Source: JBOGIF01 sp050742415
GTDB lineage: Bacteria; Actinomycetota; Acidimicrobiia; Acidimicrobiales; AC-14
DNA length: 12,084 nucleotides
Direction: 5' to 3'
Assembly: GCA_050742415.1 (NCBI GenBank)
Contig: JBOGIF010000152.1
Span: 1-12,084 of the forward strand
Part shown: positions 6,467-12,084 of the stretch, piece after piece
Layout: each line of letters starts with the position of its first letter
Numbering within the stretch: position 1 is the stretch's first letter
Translations under genes and position numbers: made by a program
The notes under the pieces: generated by a model
Told to the model about the DNA's origin: nothing
Databases searched by the model: none
What the model saw: the letters and a program-made list of their open reading frames with translations, nothing else

Positions 6467-6816
6467 CCGGATCGCGGGCGAGGAGCGCCGAGGTGCGGTC
6501 CTGGCTGTTCATGCGGCTGTCGGGCCTTGCCCTCGTCTTCCTCGCCCTCGTGCACTTCGCCATCACGCACATCGTCAACGACGTGGTCGACACCGACTAC
6601 GACTTCGTGGCTCGCCGTTGGGACAACCCGTTGTGGCGGGCCTTCGACTGGTTGCTGTTGGCCTTGGCGTTGGCACACGGCCTCAACGGATTGCGTCGGA
6701 TCATCGACGACTACGTTCGCCGGCCCGGCACGCGGTTGGCGACCAAGACCCTCCTCTACGGCGCCAGCGGCGTTCTCTTCGCCCTGGGCACGGTCACCAT
6801 CGTGGCGTTCCCGTAA
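6463..6816 (+). CDS. sdhD: Succinate dehydrogenase hydrophobic membrane anchor subunit (SdhD)
   Basis: A 117-residue protein with three hydrophobic segments (about residues 20-40, 60-80 and 94-115). It shares with SdhC the pattern RLSG (18-21) and HFAITH, and AHGLNGLRRIIDDY (71-84), where His72 matches the haem/quinone-site position. Start ATG overlaps the sdhC stop (ATGA). In most genomes sdhA and sdhB follow directly; here the next gene is an unrelated cupredoxin with its own promoter, so the catalytic subunits are encoded elsewhere, possibly upstream in a different unit of the genome. Confidence 0.9.
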   Translation: MTGSRARSAEVRSWLFMRLSGLALVFLALVHFAITHIVNDVVDTDYDFVARRWDNPLWRAFDWLLLALALAHGLNGLRRIIDDYVRRPGTRLATKTLLYGASGVLFALGTVTIVAFP

Positions 6817-6833
6817 GTCGGAGCGCCCGACCC

Positions 6834-6839
6834 TAGGAT
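6834..6839 (+). promoter_or_regulatory. Putative -10 box (TAGGAT) of cupredoxin gene, leaderless
   Basis: TAGGAT is followed by 6 nt and then the ATG at 6846, inside the 29-bp gap after sdhD. It separates the cupredoxin gene from the sdh operon and fixes the ATG as start. Confidence 0.6.
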
Positions 6840-6845
6840 CACCCG

Positions 6846-7259
6846 ATGCGAAAGCTTCGGGTGATCTCCCGGTTCACGATCCTCACGGTCCTTCTCGTCG
6901 CCTGTGGCGGGGACGGGGACCACGAGAACGCTGGGCACGACATGTCGAAGATGGGCCGGCCAGACATCGACTGCTCGCCCTCGGGTGCCACGCTGGCGGT
7001 GAGCGCGGACGCGCTGAAGTTCAGCACCAACTGCCTGGCCGCGCCGGCCGGCCAGCCGTTCTCGGTGGCGTTCGAGAACAAGGAGAACGTCGCCCACAAC
7101 ATCGCGATCCTCGGGGACGGCGAGAAGACCCTCGCCGGCACCGAGGTGTTCAATGGCCCCAAGACCGTCACCTTGAAGGCGGCGCCGCTGGAGGCCGGCA
7201 AGTACCGGTTCCACTGCGTGGTCCACCCGGAGATGGTGGGTTCGTTCGTCGTGAAGTAG
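6846..7259 (+). CDS. Cupredoxin-domain lipoprotein (blue copper protein)
   Basis: A 137-residue exported protein. A basic N-terminus and hydrophobic run end in the lipobox LVAC (lipidated Cys20), so it should be anchored on the outer face of the membrane. A short His/Met/Asp-rich linker (HENAGHDMSKM, residues 26-36) precedes the cupredoxin fold (about 42-137). The type 1 copper ligands are visible: His84 in VAHNIAI, and C124, H127 and M130 in FHCVVHPEM. Such proteins carry electrons to or from respiratory oxidases or copper enzymes, or buffer copper. No partner oxidase is in the window. A Cys43/Cys63 pair could form a disulfide. Confidence 0.9.
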   Translation: MRKLRVISRFTILTVLLVACGGDGDHENAGHDMSKMGRPDIDCSPSGATLAVSADALKFSTNCLAAPAGQPFSVAFENKENVAHNIAILGDGEKTLAGTEVFNGPKTVTLKAAPLEAGKYRFHCVVHPEMVGSFVVK

Positions 7260-7290
7260 CGCGGAGCCGGTGCCGAGGGAGGCGGCATCG

Positions 7291-7296
7291 TAGGGT
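7291..7296 (+). promoter_or_regulatory. Putative -10 box (TAGGGT) of beta-helix lipoprotein gene, leaderless
   Basis: TAGGGT is followed by 7 nt and the ATG at 7304. It matches the TAGGNT pattern and supports this ATG over the much longer open frame extending upstream through the cupredoxin and sdhD genes. Confidence 0.58.
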
Positions 7297-7303
7297 GGGC
7301 GGC

Positions 7304-8458
7304 ATGCAGAGGCTTGGTCGGGTCGGTCGTCGCGCGTCCGCGGCTGCGTTGCTGGCGGTGGTGTGGGCTGGGCCGGCCTGCTCGCCGACCGACGACAGGA
7401 CTTCGTCTACATCGACCTCGACGGCGTCGGCCGGCGGGAGCTCCCTGCCGCCGGCCATCGAAGGTGCACGCTTGCACGTGGCCCCCGAAGGAGACGATGC
7501 CGGTGACGGGTCGACGGACCGCCCTCTGCGCACGATCCAGAGGGCGCTGGACCTGGCCGGGCCCGGCACGACCGTGGTTCTCGCTCCAGGCGTCTACATG
7601 CAGGACTTCCGGTCCCGCCGGCCCGGCCTGCCGACCGCTCCGATAACGATCACGGGCCCGCCCGAGGCCGTGGTGAAAGGCGGTGGGGAGGGTCACGTGA
7701 TCGAGATCCGCCACGACCACACCGTCCTTTCAGGTTTCACCGTCGATGGGCTCCACGGAGACCCAGCGACGCTCATTGGGTACCGGAGCAAGCTGGTGTG
7801 GATACAGGGCGAGAACGCCAGCTCCGGTGTGAGCGGGGTCCGGGTCAGGAGCATGCGGATCACCAACGCCCAGGGAGAATGCGTCCGCTTGCGCTACTTC
7901 GCCCACGACAACGAGGTGGCGGATAGCAACATCACCAACTGCGGGGTCGACGACTTCCGCTTCGCGGGCGGCGGGAAGAACGGTGAGGCGATCTACATCG
8001 GGACTGCGCCCGAGCAGCGTGACAACGGGACCAACGCCACCGGTGACGTCGACCGGTCGAACGACAACCGGGTCCACCGCAACACCATCGACACCGCCGG
8101 GAACGAGTGTGTCGACGTGAAGGAGGGCGCCAGCGGCAACGTCGTCGAGGCGAACTCGTGCACCGGCCAGCTGGACCCGGACTCCGCCGGGCTTGACTCC
8201 CGGGGGAACGGGAACGTGTTCCGCCACAACACCATCTTCGGCAATGTGGGCGCGGGGATCCGTCTCGGTGGCGACGGGCCCAGCGACGGCACGGGCAACG
8301 ACGTCTACTCCAACGTGATACGCGACAACCGGGCGGGCGGCGTGAAGTTCATGCGCAAGCCCCAGGGCCGGGTGTGCGGGAACCAGTTCTCCGCCACCGA
8401 GAAGGAGTCGGCCGGAGACTTCGCCAAGGACTTCCGCCCGGAGCGCCCCTGCCCGTAG
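7304..8458 (+). CDS. Secreted right-handed beta-helix protein (possible polysaccharide lyase)
   Basis: A 384-residue exported protein. An Arg-rich N-terminus and hydrophobic segment (about 12-22) end at WAGPACSP, where Cys26 might be lipidated, though the lipobox is weak. A Ser/Thr-rich linker (33-47) follows. A DUF1565-like start (HVAPEGDDAGDGSTDRPLRT, then IQRALDLAGPGTTVVLAPGVY) opens a right-handed parallel beta-helix with repeats of the form N.V..N.I. The core holds GNECVDVKEGASGN (266-279) with Lys273, followed by GLDSRGNGNVFRHNTIFGN. The acidic-Lys motif recalls pectate-lyase-type (PL9) and PL6 folds, in which a Lys acts as base, but I cannot confirm catalysis. It converges on the AlgG-like pair with only 5 bp between, suggesting action on the same extracellular polysaccharide. 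A structural beta-helix role is the alternative. Confidence 0.78.
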   Translation: MQRLGRVGRRASAAALLAVVWAGPACSPTDDRTSSTSTSTASAGGSSLPPAIEGARLHVAPEGDDAGDGSTDRPLRTIQRALDLAGPGTTVVLAPGVYMQDFRSRRPGLPTAPITITGPPEAVVKGGGEGHVIEIRHDHTVLSGFTVDGLHGDPATLIGYRSKLVWIQGENASSGVSGVRVRSMRITNAQGECVRLRYFAHDNEVADSNITNCGVDDFRFAGGGKNGEAIYIGTAPEQRDNGTNATGDVDRSNDNRVHRNTIDTAGNECVDVKEGASGNVVEANSCTGQLDPDSAGLDSRGNGNVFRHNTIFGNVGAGIRLGGDGPSDGTGNDVYSNVIRDNRAGGVKFMRKPQGRVCGNQFSATEKESAGDFAKDFRPERPCP

Positions 8459-8463
8459 GGGCG

Positions 8464-9993
8464 TCAGGCCTCCGGCGAGCTCTCGCTGTCGTTTGGGCCC
8501 ACCGAGCCGGACGGGGCCGGCGCGACTGCCGGCGGCGCCGGGCCGGTGGGCGGGCGCACCCGTTCGTCGCGGCGGTTCTGGGCCAACGTGTTGAGGCCGA
8601 GGAACGAGGCGGACCCACCCGGGCTCGGCACGGAGAAGGCGGCGACGTTGCGGGAGATGGCATTGCCCTCGATCACGAGGTCCGTCGTCCGTCCGAGGCT
8701 GATCCCGTCGTCGAGGTTGGCCACGATCGTGTTGCGCTCGACCCTGACCGGCGACGCCCGGGGCTCGATCCAGATGCCGAAGTCGTTGCCGGTCAGGGTG
8801 TTGCCCGGGCCGATGGCCACGTCGCCCTCTTCCACCCACACGCCGGCCCGTCCGTTGTGGTCGAGGCGGTTGCCGGTCATCCGCGAACGCGAGGAGCCGA
8901 GGCCCACGAAGATCCCGTCGGTGCGGTTGCTGCTGAACCGGTTGTCAGCGAGGACGACGTCGCGCGGTCCCTCCACCAGGCTCACGCCGGTGCCGTTGGC
9001 CCAGACCTGGTTCCGGATGACGGTGACGCCGTCCGACGAGCGGACCGCGACGCCCGCCCCGGAGTTGTCGTGCAGCTCGTTGCCAACGACCGCAACCCGC
9101 GACGATGCCTCCGAGACAAGGATCCCGTCGGCCCCGTTCGAGTAGGACTTGTTGGCTCTGAGCACGGCGTCCGCGCACCCGCCGGCCAGCAGGGCACCGT
9201 GGCGGCCGTTGGCGCGGAACACGTTGTTCTCGATCACCAACTGGCCGCATTCGGCTCGCGCCGCCAGCCCGTCGCCGAGGGCCCGTTCGAGCACCGAGTT
9301 CCGTATGCGCACCAGGGCGGAACCGCCCAGGTGGGCGTCCGACTGGCCACCCACGACCTCCGACCCGTTCATGGCACCCGACGCGCCCCTGACCCAGGAC
9401 AGGCCGGTGCGGTCGTCGGCGTCATAGCCGAGCATGCGGACCTTCGAGGCCACCAGGTCCATCCAGGCGCCTTCGGTGGCGAGCATGTAGGCCCTGCCGT
9501 CGCTCAGGTCGGTGTCGACGTCGCCCAGCGCCTCGTCCCACGAGGTGACAACGCTGTCCAGCACCCGCACCTGCCCCCCGCGGGCTTCGATGGGAGCCAT
9601 CGTTTGCCGTCCCGACGACAGTCGGAGCTCCACGCCCTCGATGTCGAGGCGCCCACCGGTCTCGATCACGACGGGCATGGACAGCAGCCACGTGCCGGGG
9701 CCTACCAGCTGGAGGGCCGACAGCCGTCGGAGGCGGACAGCGGCGCCGCGCAACGTGTCGAGGTCATCCACGGTGCCGGACCGCACGACCAGGGCATCGG
9801 ACCCGTTCGGGCCGGCAGGCTCGATGGTCACCTTGGCGGCGGCAGGCTTCGGCCAGCCAGCCAGAGCAGCGACGATCAGCGCACCGGCCACCGCGACCCC
9901 CACGGCCAGCATGGGGCCGAGCCACATCAGATTCAGGGTCGGGAGGCCCTCTAGCGCGCCGCCGCTGCGGCGCCGCCGGGGGCGTCGGCTCAT
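8464..9993 (-). CDS. Membrane-anchored beta-helix protein, AlgG-like paralogue lacking the DPH motif
   Basis: A 509-residue type II membrane protein: basic cytoplasmic N-terminus (RRPRRRR), one transmembrane segment (about 23-46), then a right-handed beta-helix (about 95-470) with repeats such as NELHDNSGAGV, NRFSSNRTDGI, NRLDHNGRAGV and NTIVANLDDGI. A Pro/Ala-rich tail (480-509) follows. It aligns with the upstream neighbour in several blocks (SVVTSW, LGYDADDRTGLSW, NGRHGALLAGGCADAVLRANKS in pieces), so the two are paralogues. Where the neighbour has YYGWDPH this one reads LGDGLAAR, so epimerase activity is doubtful; a scaffold or substrate-binding partner is a fair inference. The ATG at 9993 overlaps the neighbour's stop (ATGA); a longer in-frame start at 10119 lies inside that gene and was not used. 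Confidence 0.82.
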   Translation of the reverse strand: MSRRPRRRRSGGALEGLPTLNLMWLGPMLAVGVAVAGALIVAALAGWPKPAAAKVTIEPAGPNGSDALVVRSGTVDDLDTLRGAAVRLRRLSALQLVGPGTWLLSMPVVIETGGRLDIEGVELRLSSGRQTMAPIEARGGQVRVLDSVVTSWDEALGDVDTDLSDGRAYMLATEGAWMDLVASKVRMLGYDADDRTGLSWVRGASGAMNGSEVVGGQSDAHLGGSALVRIRNSVLERALGDGLAARAECGQLVIENNVFRANGRHGALLAGGCADAVLRANKSYSNGADGILVSEASSRVAVVGNELHDNSGAGVAVRSSDGVTVIRNQVWANGTGVSLVEGPRDVVLADNRFSSNRTDGIFVGLGSSRSRMTGNRLDHNGRAGVWVEEGDVAIGPGNTLTGNDFGIWIEPRASPVRVERNTIVANLDDGISLGRTTDLVIEGNAISRNVAAFSVPSPGGSASFLGLNTLAQNRRDERVRPPTGPAPPAVAPAPSGSVGPNDSESSPEA

Positions 9994-11690
9994 GCCGTGT
10001 TCCAGATCCCGGGTGGCGGCGCGACCATCAGTCGGTCGGCATCTCGGCGGCGGCGCCGGGACAAGCCCTGAAGCAGCACGGCGACCGACACCGAGCCGGC
10101 TCCGATGAGCGGCATCCATGGCCGGCGCGGAGCGCTGGTGAAGGTGGCGGAGCGCAGCGTCGAGCGGGCGAGGTCGATGAAGCCGTCGGGCGCCACCTGT
10201 ACCGGCTTGGCCCGGGCGTCCACCTCGATGCCGTCGACCTGGGCGATGCCCGTACCGGTGACGCGCACGCCCTGGTCCACATCGGACATGGCGACACCCG
10301 AAACCCGGGTGAAGGAGCGGATGTCGATCCCCTTGGCCGCCCGCCGGATCTCGCCGCCGGTGATGGTGCTCCGGGCGGCTTCCATGACCATGGCCGTTCC
10401 GGTGGTCTCGACGATGGTGTTGCCGTCCAAGGTCAGGTCCGCCGTGCCGCCGTAGGCGTGGATGCCGGTGTGGGTCCGCTCGATGCGGTTGTTGCTGATC
10501 GTGTTGCCGTTGCTGTCCAGGCCGTTGACCCGGACGCCGGTGGCCTGGTTGCGGATCACGTTGCCCCGGACGACGTTGTTGGCCGAGCGGGTGATCACGA
10601 TCCCGTCGAGCCCGTTGTTCTCGACGATGTTGCCCTCGATGAGGTTCCCGCTCGACGACCGGTCGATGACGATGCCGTTGCGGCCGTTGTCGTGGGAGCG
10701 GTTGTTGCGGATGACGCTGTTGACCACCGACTCGGAGACGATGAACCCGTGGCTGCCGTTCCCGTAAGCCTCGTTGTCCTCCGCCAATAGGTTACGGCTG
10801 CTGGTATGGGGGTCCCAGCCGTAGTAGACGTTGTCGCGGATCAGATTGCGTTGGAACGCGACGTCGCGGGCAGCGCTGGTGAAGATCCCGAAGAAGTTGT
10901 GGTCGAAGGTGGACTCCGAGGCTTGCCCGGTGGAGTCGGAGCCCCAGCTGATGCCGTACCCGTCGGTGCGGTCCGAGCCCAGGTGCGACATCTGCGATCG
11001 AACGATCTCGAGACGAGATCCCTCCGAGTAGACGACGAACGGCCGGTAGTGGTTGTCCGACGGGATCGGCAGGCCCCGGTCGCGGGCGTCGAACTTCGCC
11101 TCGTACTCGATCTCGGTCTGATTGTCGGGCCCGGTGCCGTCGGGCTTCCACGATGTCACTGCCACCCCTTCGAAGCGGGCCACGGCGCCGTGGCCCCCTA
11201 TGAACACGCCTTCATTGCTGATGAGGCGAAGGGTCTTGACCCGCGGCGCGGCGAACACCACCGACGTGCCGGGCGCCTGGACCAGGGCGGCCGACAGCTC
11301 GAAAACTCCCGGCTCCGGTTCGGCGGCCCAGCCCCAGCGGGCCAGGATGGCGGCGAGCCGCTCGAACGGTACCGGCGTGCCGTAGTAGCCGATGAAGTTG
11401 CGCCCGACCAGCTGCCCGCCCTCGATCAGGTCCACCCGTCCCGGCTTGAGCTGGGCTGCCCGATAGGCCACCGGCTGGTTGCAGGGGTACTTGGTGAGGC
11501 GGAACGGGCTGATCTTGGTGAGGAACTGGCGGGTCGGGTCGCTGCCGTTGTACAGCGGGCCGCCGAAGGCGTCGGTCCGGCCGCCGGCGTACTGGCAGAC
11601 GTCGACAGGGCCGGTCTGGGCCTCTCCCGGCGCGACGAACGCGGTCGAGAGGACAAGGAGCAGGCCGACCAGGCCCCAGCGGAGGCGCAC
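9990..11690 (-). CDS. Mannuronan C5-epimerase-like beta-helix protein (AlgG family)
   Basis: A 566-residue exported protein. A signal peptide (about 1-24, cleavage after GEA) leads to a right-handed beta-helix; a C-terminal transmembrane segment (about 525-543) followed by SRRRRRDADR anchors it with the helix outside. The core follows AlgG closely: SHLGSDRTDGYGISWGSD, a STF..N.FGIFTSAARDVAFQRN run, DNVYYGWDPH (287-295), then NEAYGNGSHGFIVSESVVNS and NRSHDNGRNGIVIDRSS (in pieces). AlgG turns beta-D-mannuronate into alpha-L-guluronate within the polymer, and its DPHD motif is part of the active site; here the fourth residue is Thr (DPHT). Start is GTG at 11690, 9 nt after a TAACAT box. First gene of a two-gene operon with its paralogue and divergent from a nucleotide-sugar dehydrogenase. 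Exact polymer unknown. Confidence 0.82.
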   Translation of the reverse strand: MRLRWGLVGLLLVLSTAFVAPGEAQTGPVDVCQYAGGRTDAFGGPLYNGSDPTRQFLTKISPFRLTKYPCNQPVAYRAAQLKPGRVDLIEGGQLVGRNFIGYYGTPVPFERLAAILARWGWAAEPEPGVFELSAALVQAPGTSVVFAAPRVKTLRLISNEGVFIGGHGAVARFEGVAVTSWKPDGTGPDNQTEIEYEAKFDARDRGLPIPSDNHYRPFVVYSEGSRLEIVRSQMSHLGSDRTDGYGISWGSDSTGQASESTFDHNFFGIFTSAARDVAFQRNLIRDNVYYGWDPHTSSRNLLAEDNEAYGNGSHGFIVSESVVNSVIRNNRSHDNGRNGIVIDRSSSGNLIEGNIVENNGLDGIVITRSANNVVRGNVIRNQATGVRVNGLDSNGNTISNNRIERTHTGIHAYGGTADLTLDGNTIVETTGTAMVMEAARSTITGGEIRRAAKGIDIRSFTRVSGVAMSDVDQGVRVTGTGIAQVDGIEVDARAKPVQVAPDGFIDLARSTLRSATFTSAPRRPWMPLIGAGSVSVAVLLQGLSRRRRRDADRLMVAPPPGIWNTA

Positions 11691-11699
11691 GGAGAGGCG

Positions 11700-11705
11700 A
11701 TGTTA
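11700..11705 (-). promoter_or_regulatory. Putative -10 box (TAACAT) of AlgG-like operon
   Basis: On the minus strand TAACAT (TANNNT) is followed by 9 nt and the GTG at 11690, the same spacing as the TAACGT box before the gene at 5647. The mRNA would be leaderless or nearly so. Confidence 0.45.
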
Positions 11706-11756
11706 CCAGCGGGTGGCCGCGGTTCCGAAGGCGCCTTGGCGGGTCCGGAGGGCCCT

Positions 11757-11762
11757 TAGCAT
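11757..11762 (+). promoter_or_regulatory. Putative -10 box (TAGCAT) of sugar dehydrogenase gene
   Basis: TAGCAT fits TANNNT in the 124-bp divergent gap. A start about 7 nt downstream would give a leader of about 45 nt that contains a clear ribosome binding site, unlike the leaderless genes in this window. Weakly supported. Confidence 0.35.
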
Positions 11763-11800
11763 GGTAGAAATCGTCAGGACTGGGGAGCGCGGCGGGAGCT

Positions 11801-11806
11801 GGGAGG
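11801..11806 (+). promoter_or_regulatory. Shine-Dalgarno site of sugar dehydrogenase gene
   Basis: GGGAGG lies 8 nt before the ATG at 11815. It is the only good Shine-Dalgarno seen at a transcription-unit start here and decides this ATG over an in-frame ATG at 11761. Confidence 0.65.
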
Positions 11807-11814
11807 ACGTGTCC

Positions 11815-12084
11815 ATGGCCAATATCACGGTGGTGGGATCAGGTGTCGTCGGCACGGCGACCGGGCGGGGGCTGCTGGCGCATGGCCACAGCGTCACCTT
11901 CGTCGATGTCTCGCCCGATCGGGTCGAGGCGCTTCGGACCGTTGGCCTCGACGCCGCCCTGGCCGTCGACCTGACCGGGCCCGAGCGCTTCGTCTTCCTG
12001 ACCGTGCCGACACCGAGTGGTCCAGCCGGCTACGACCTCTCGGTGCTGTCGGCCGCGGTTGCCCACGTCGGCGCGGCCCTGAGG
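11815..12084 (+). CDS. UDP-glucose/GDP-mannose dehydrogenase family protein, N-terminal part (3' truncated)
   Basis: Ninety residues are visible before the window ends. The start ANITVVGSGVVGTATGRGL holds the NAD-binding GxGxxG (G8, G10, G13), with Asp31 in FVDVSPDRVEAL at the ribose position, and FLTVPTPSG (61-69) matches the FI.VPTP block of this family. These enzymes oxidise a nucleotide sugar twice to the uronic acid. The stretch between VEAL and VPTP is about 25 residues shorter than usual and lacks the PIYEPGL segment, so substrate binding may differ from classic UGD or AlgD. Divergent from the AlgG-like operon, consistent with supply of a uronic-acid donor for an exopolysaccharide. Central and C-terminal domains, including the catalytic Cys, are outside the window. 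Confidence 0.82.
   Translation, partial: MANITVVGSGVVGTATGRGLLAHGHSVTFVDVSPDRVEALRTVGLDAALAVDLTGPERFVFLTVPTPSGPAGYDLSVLSAAVAHVGAALR

Noticed and set aside
6527..7303. Upstream extension of the beta-helix gene frame
   Set aside because: Runs through sdhD and the cupredoxin gene in a wrong frame; the signal peptide and TAGGGT box place the start at 7304.
8374..9954. 526-codon plus-strand open frame across the beta-helix gene
   Set aside because: It is antisense to a protein with clear beta-helix repeats; its composition (His, Arg, Pro, Gly rich) and lack of any recognisable domain fit a shadow frame caused by GC-rich codon use.
8680..10700. Repeating DNA such as GATCCCGTCG at irregular intervals, resembling a repeat array
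   Set aside because: The repeats encode the N..DGI turns of beta-helix coils; spacing follows coil length and there are no identical repeats with unique spacers, so it is not a CRISPR array.
10806..11759. 317-codon plus-strand open frame opposite the AlgG-like gene
   Set aside because: Antisense to the well-supported epimerase-like gene, with no domain and no promoter; a shadow frame.

Overview
The window is GC-rich, densely packed bacterial DNA with strong third-position GC bias. Many genes overlap by 1-4 nt (GTGA, ATGA, TAGTG). Transcription units often begin with a TANNNT -10 box only 6-9 nt before the start codon, so their mRNAs would be leaderless. Leaderless starts, a small SCO4848-like membrane protein and the codon bias point to an actinobacterium, perhaps an Acidimicrobiia-type lineage; that placement is inference. 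No tRNA, rRNA, CRISPR array, transposase or phage gene was seen, and no stretch over about 125 bp lacks a gene except at the cut ends of the window.

Layout. (1) 2-3375, plus strand: the C-terminus of a DUF58 protein, a membrane-anchored VWA protein, CutA, selenide water dikinase (SelD) and ribonuclease HII, all nearly abutting. (2) 3376-3478: a long near-perfect palindrome, then a strong G-quadruplex motif and a promoter. (3) 3479-3697: a two-TM small membrane protein whose stop codon interlocks with that of a convergent gene. (4) 3694-5609, minus strand: an AI-2E-family membrane protein translationally coupled to a dimethylargininase-type amidinohydrolase. (5) 5647-6816, plus strand: a four-gene operon of an Nfu N-domain-like protein, a 40-residue single-TM protein, and the two membrane subunits of succinate dehydrogenase (sdhC, sdhD), joined by 4-nt overlaps; sdhA and sdhB are not here. 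(6) 6846-7259: a cupredoxin lipoprotein. (7) 7304-8458: a secreted right-handed beta-helix protein. (8) 8464-11690, minus strand: two overlapping paralogous beta-helix genes, of which the upstream one closely resembles mannuronan C5-epimerase (AlgG), including its DPH motif. (9) 11815-end, plus strand: the start of a divergent nucleotide-sugar dehydrogenase of unusually short N-terminal form.

The most interesting part is the right third. A nucleotide-sugar dehydrogenase (which would make a uronic-acid donor), an AlgG-like epimerase, a membrane-anchored paralogue lacking the DPH motif, and a secreted beta-helix protein with lyase-like features sit together. This suggests an alginate-like or other uronic-acid exopolysaccharide locus in an actinobacterium, with epimerase and companion displayed on the outer face of the membrane. 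The polymerase and export genes would be expected beyond the right edge. This is a hypothesis from family resemblance and gene order.
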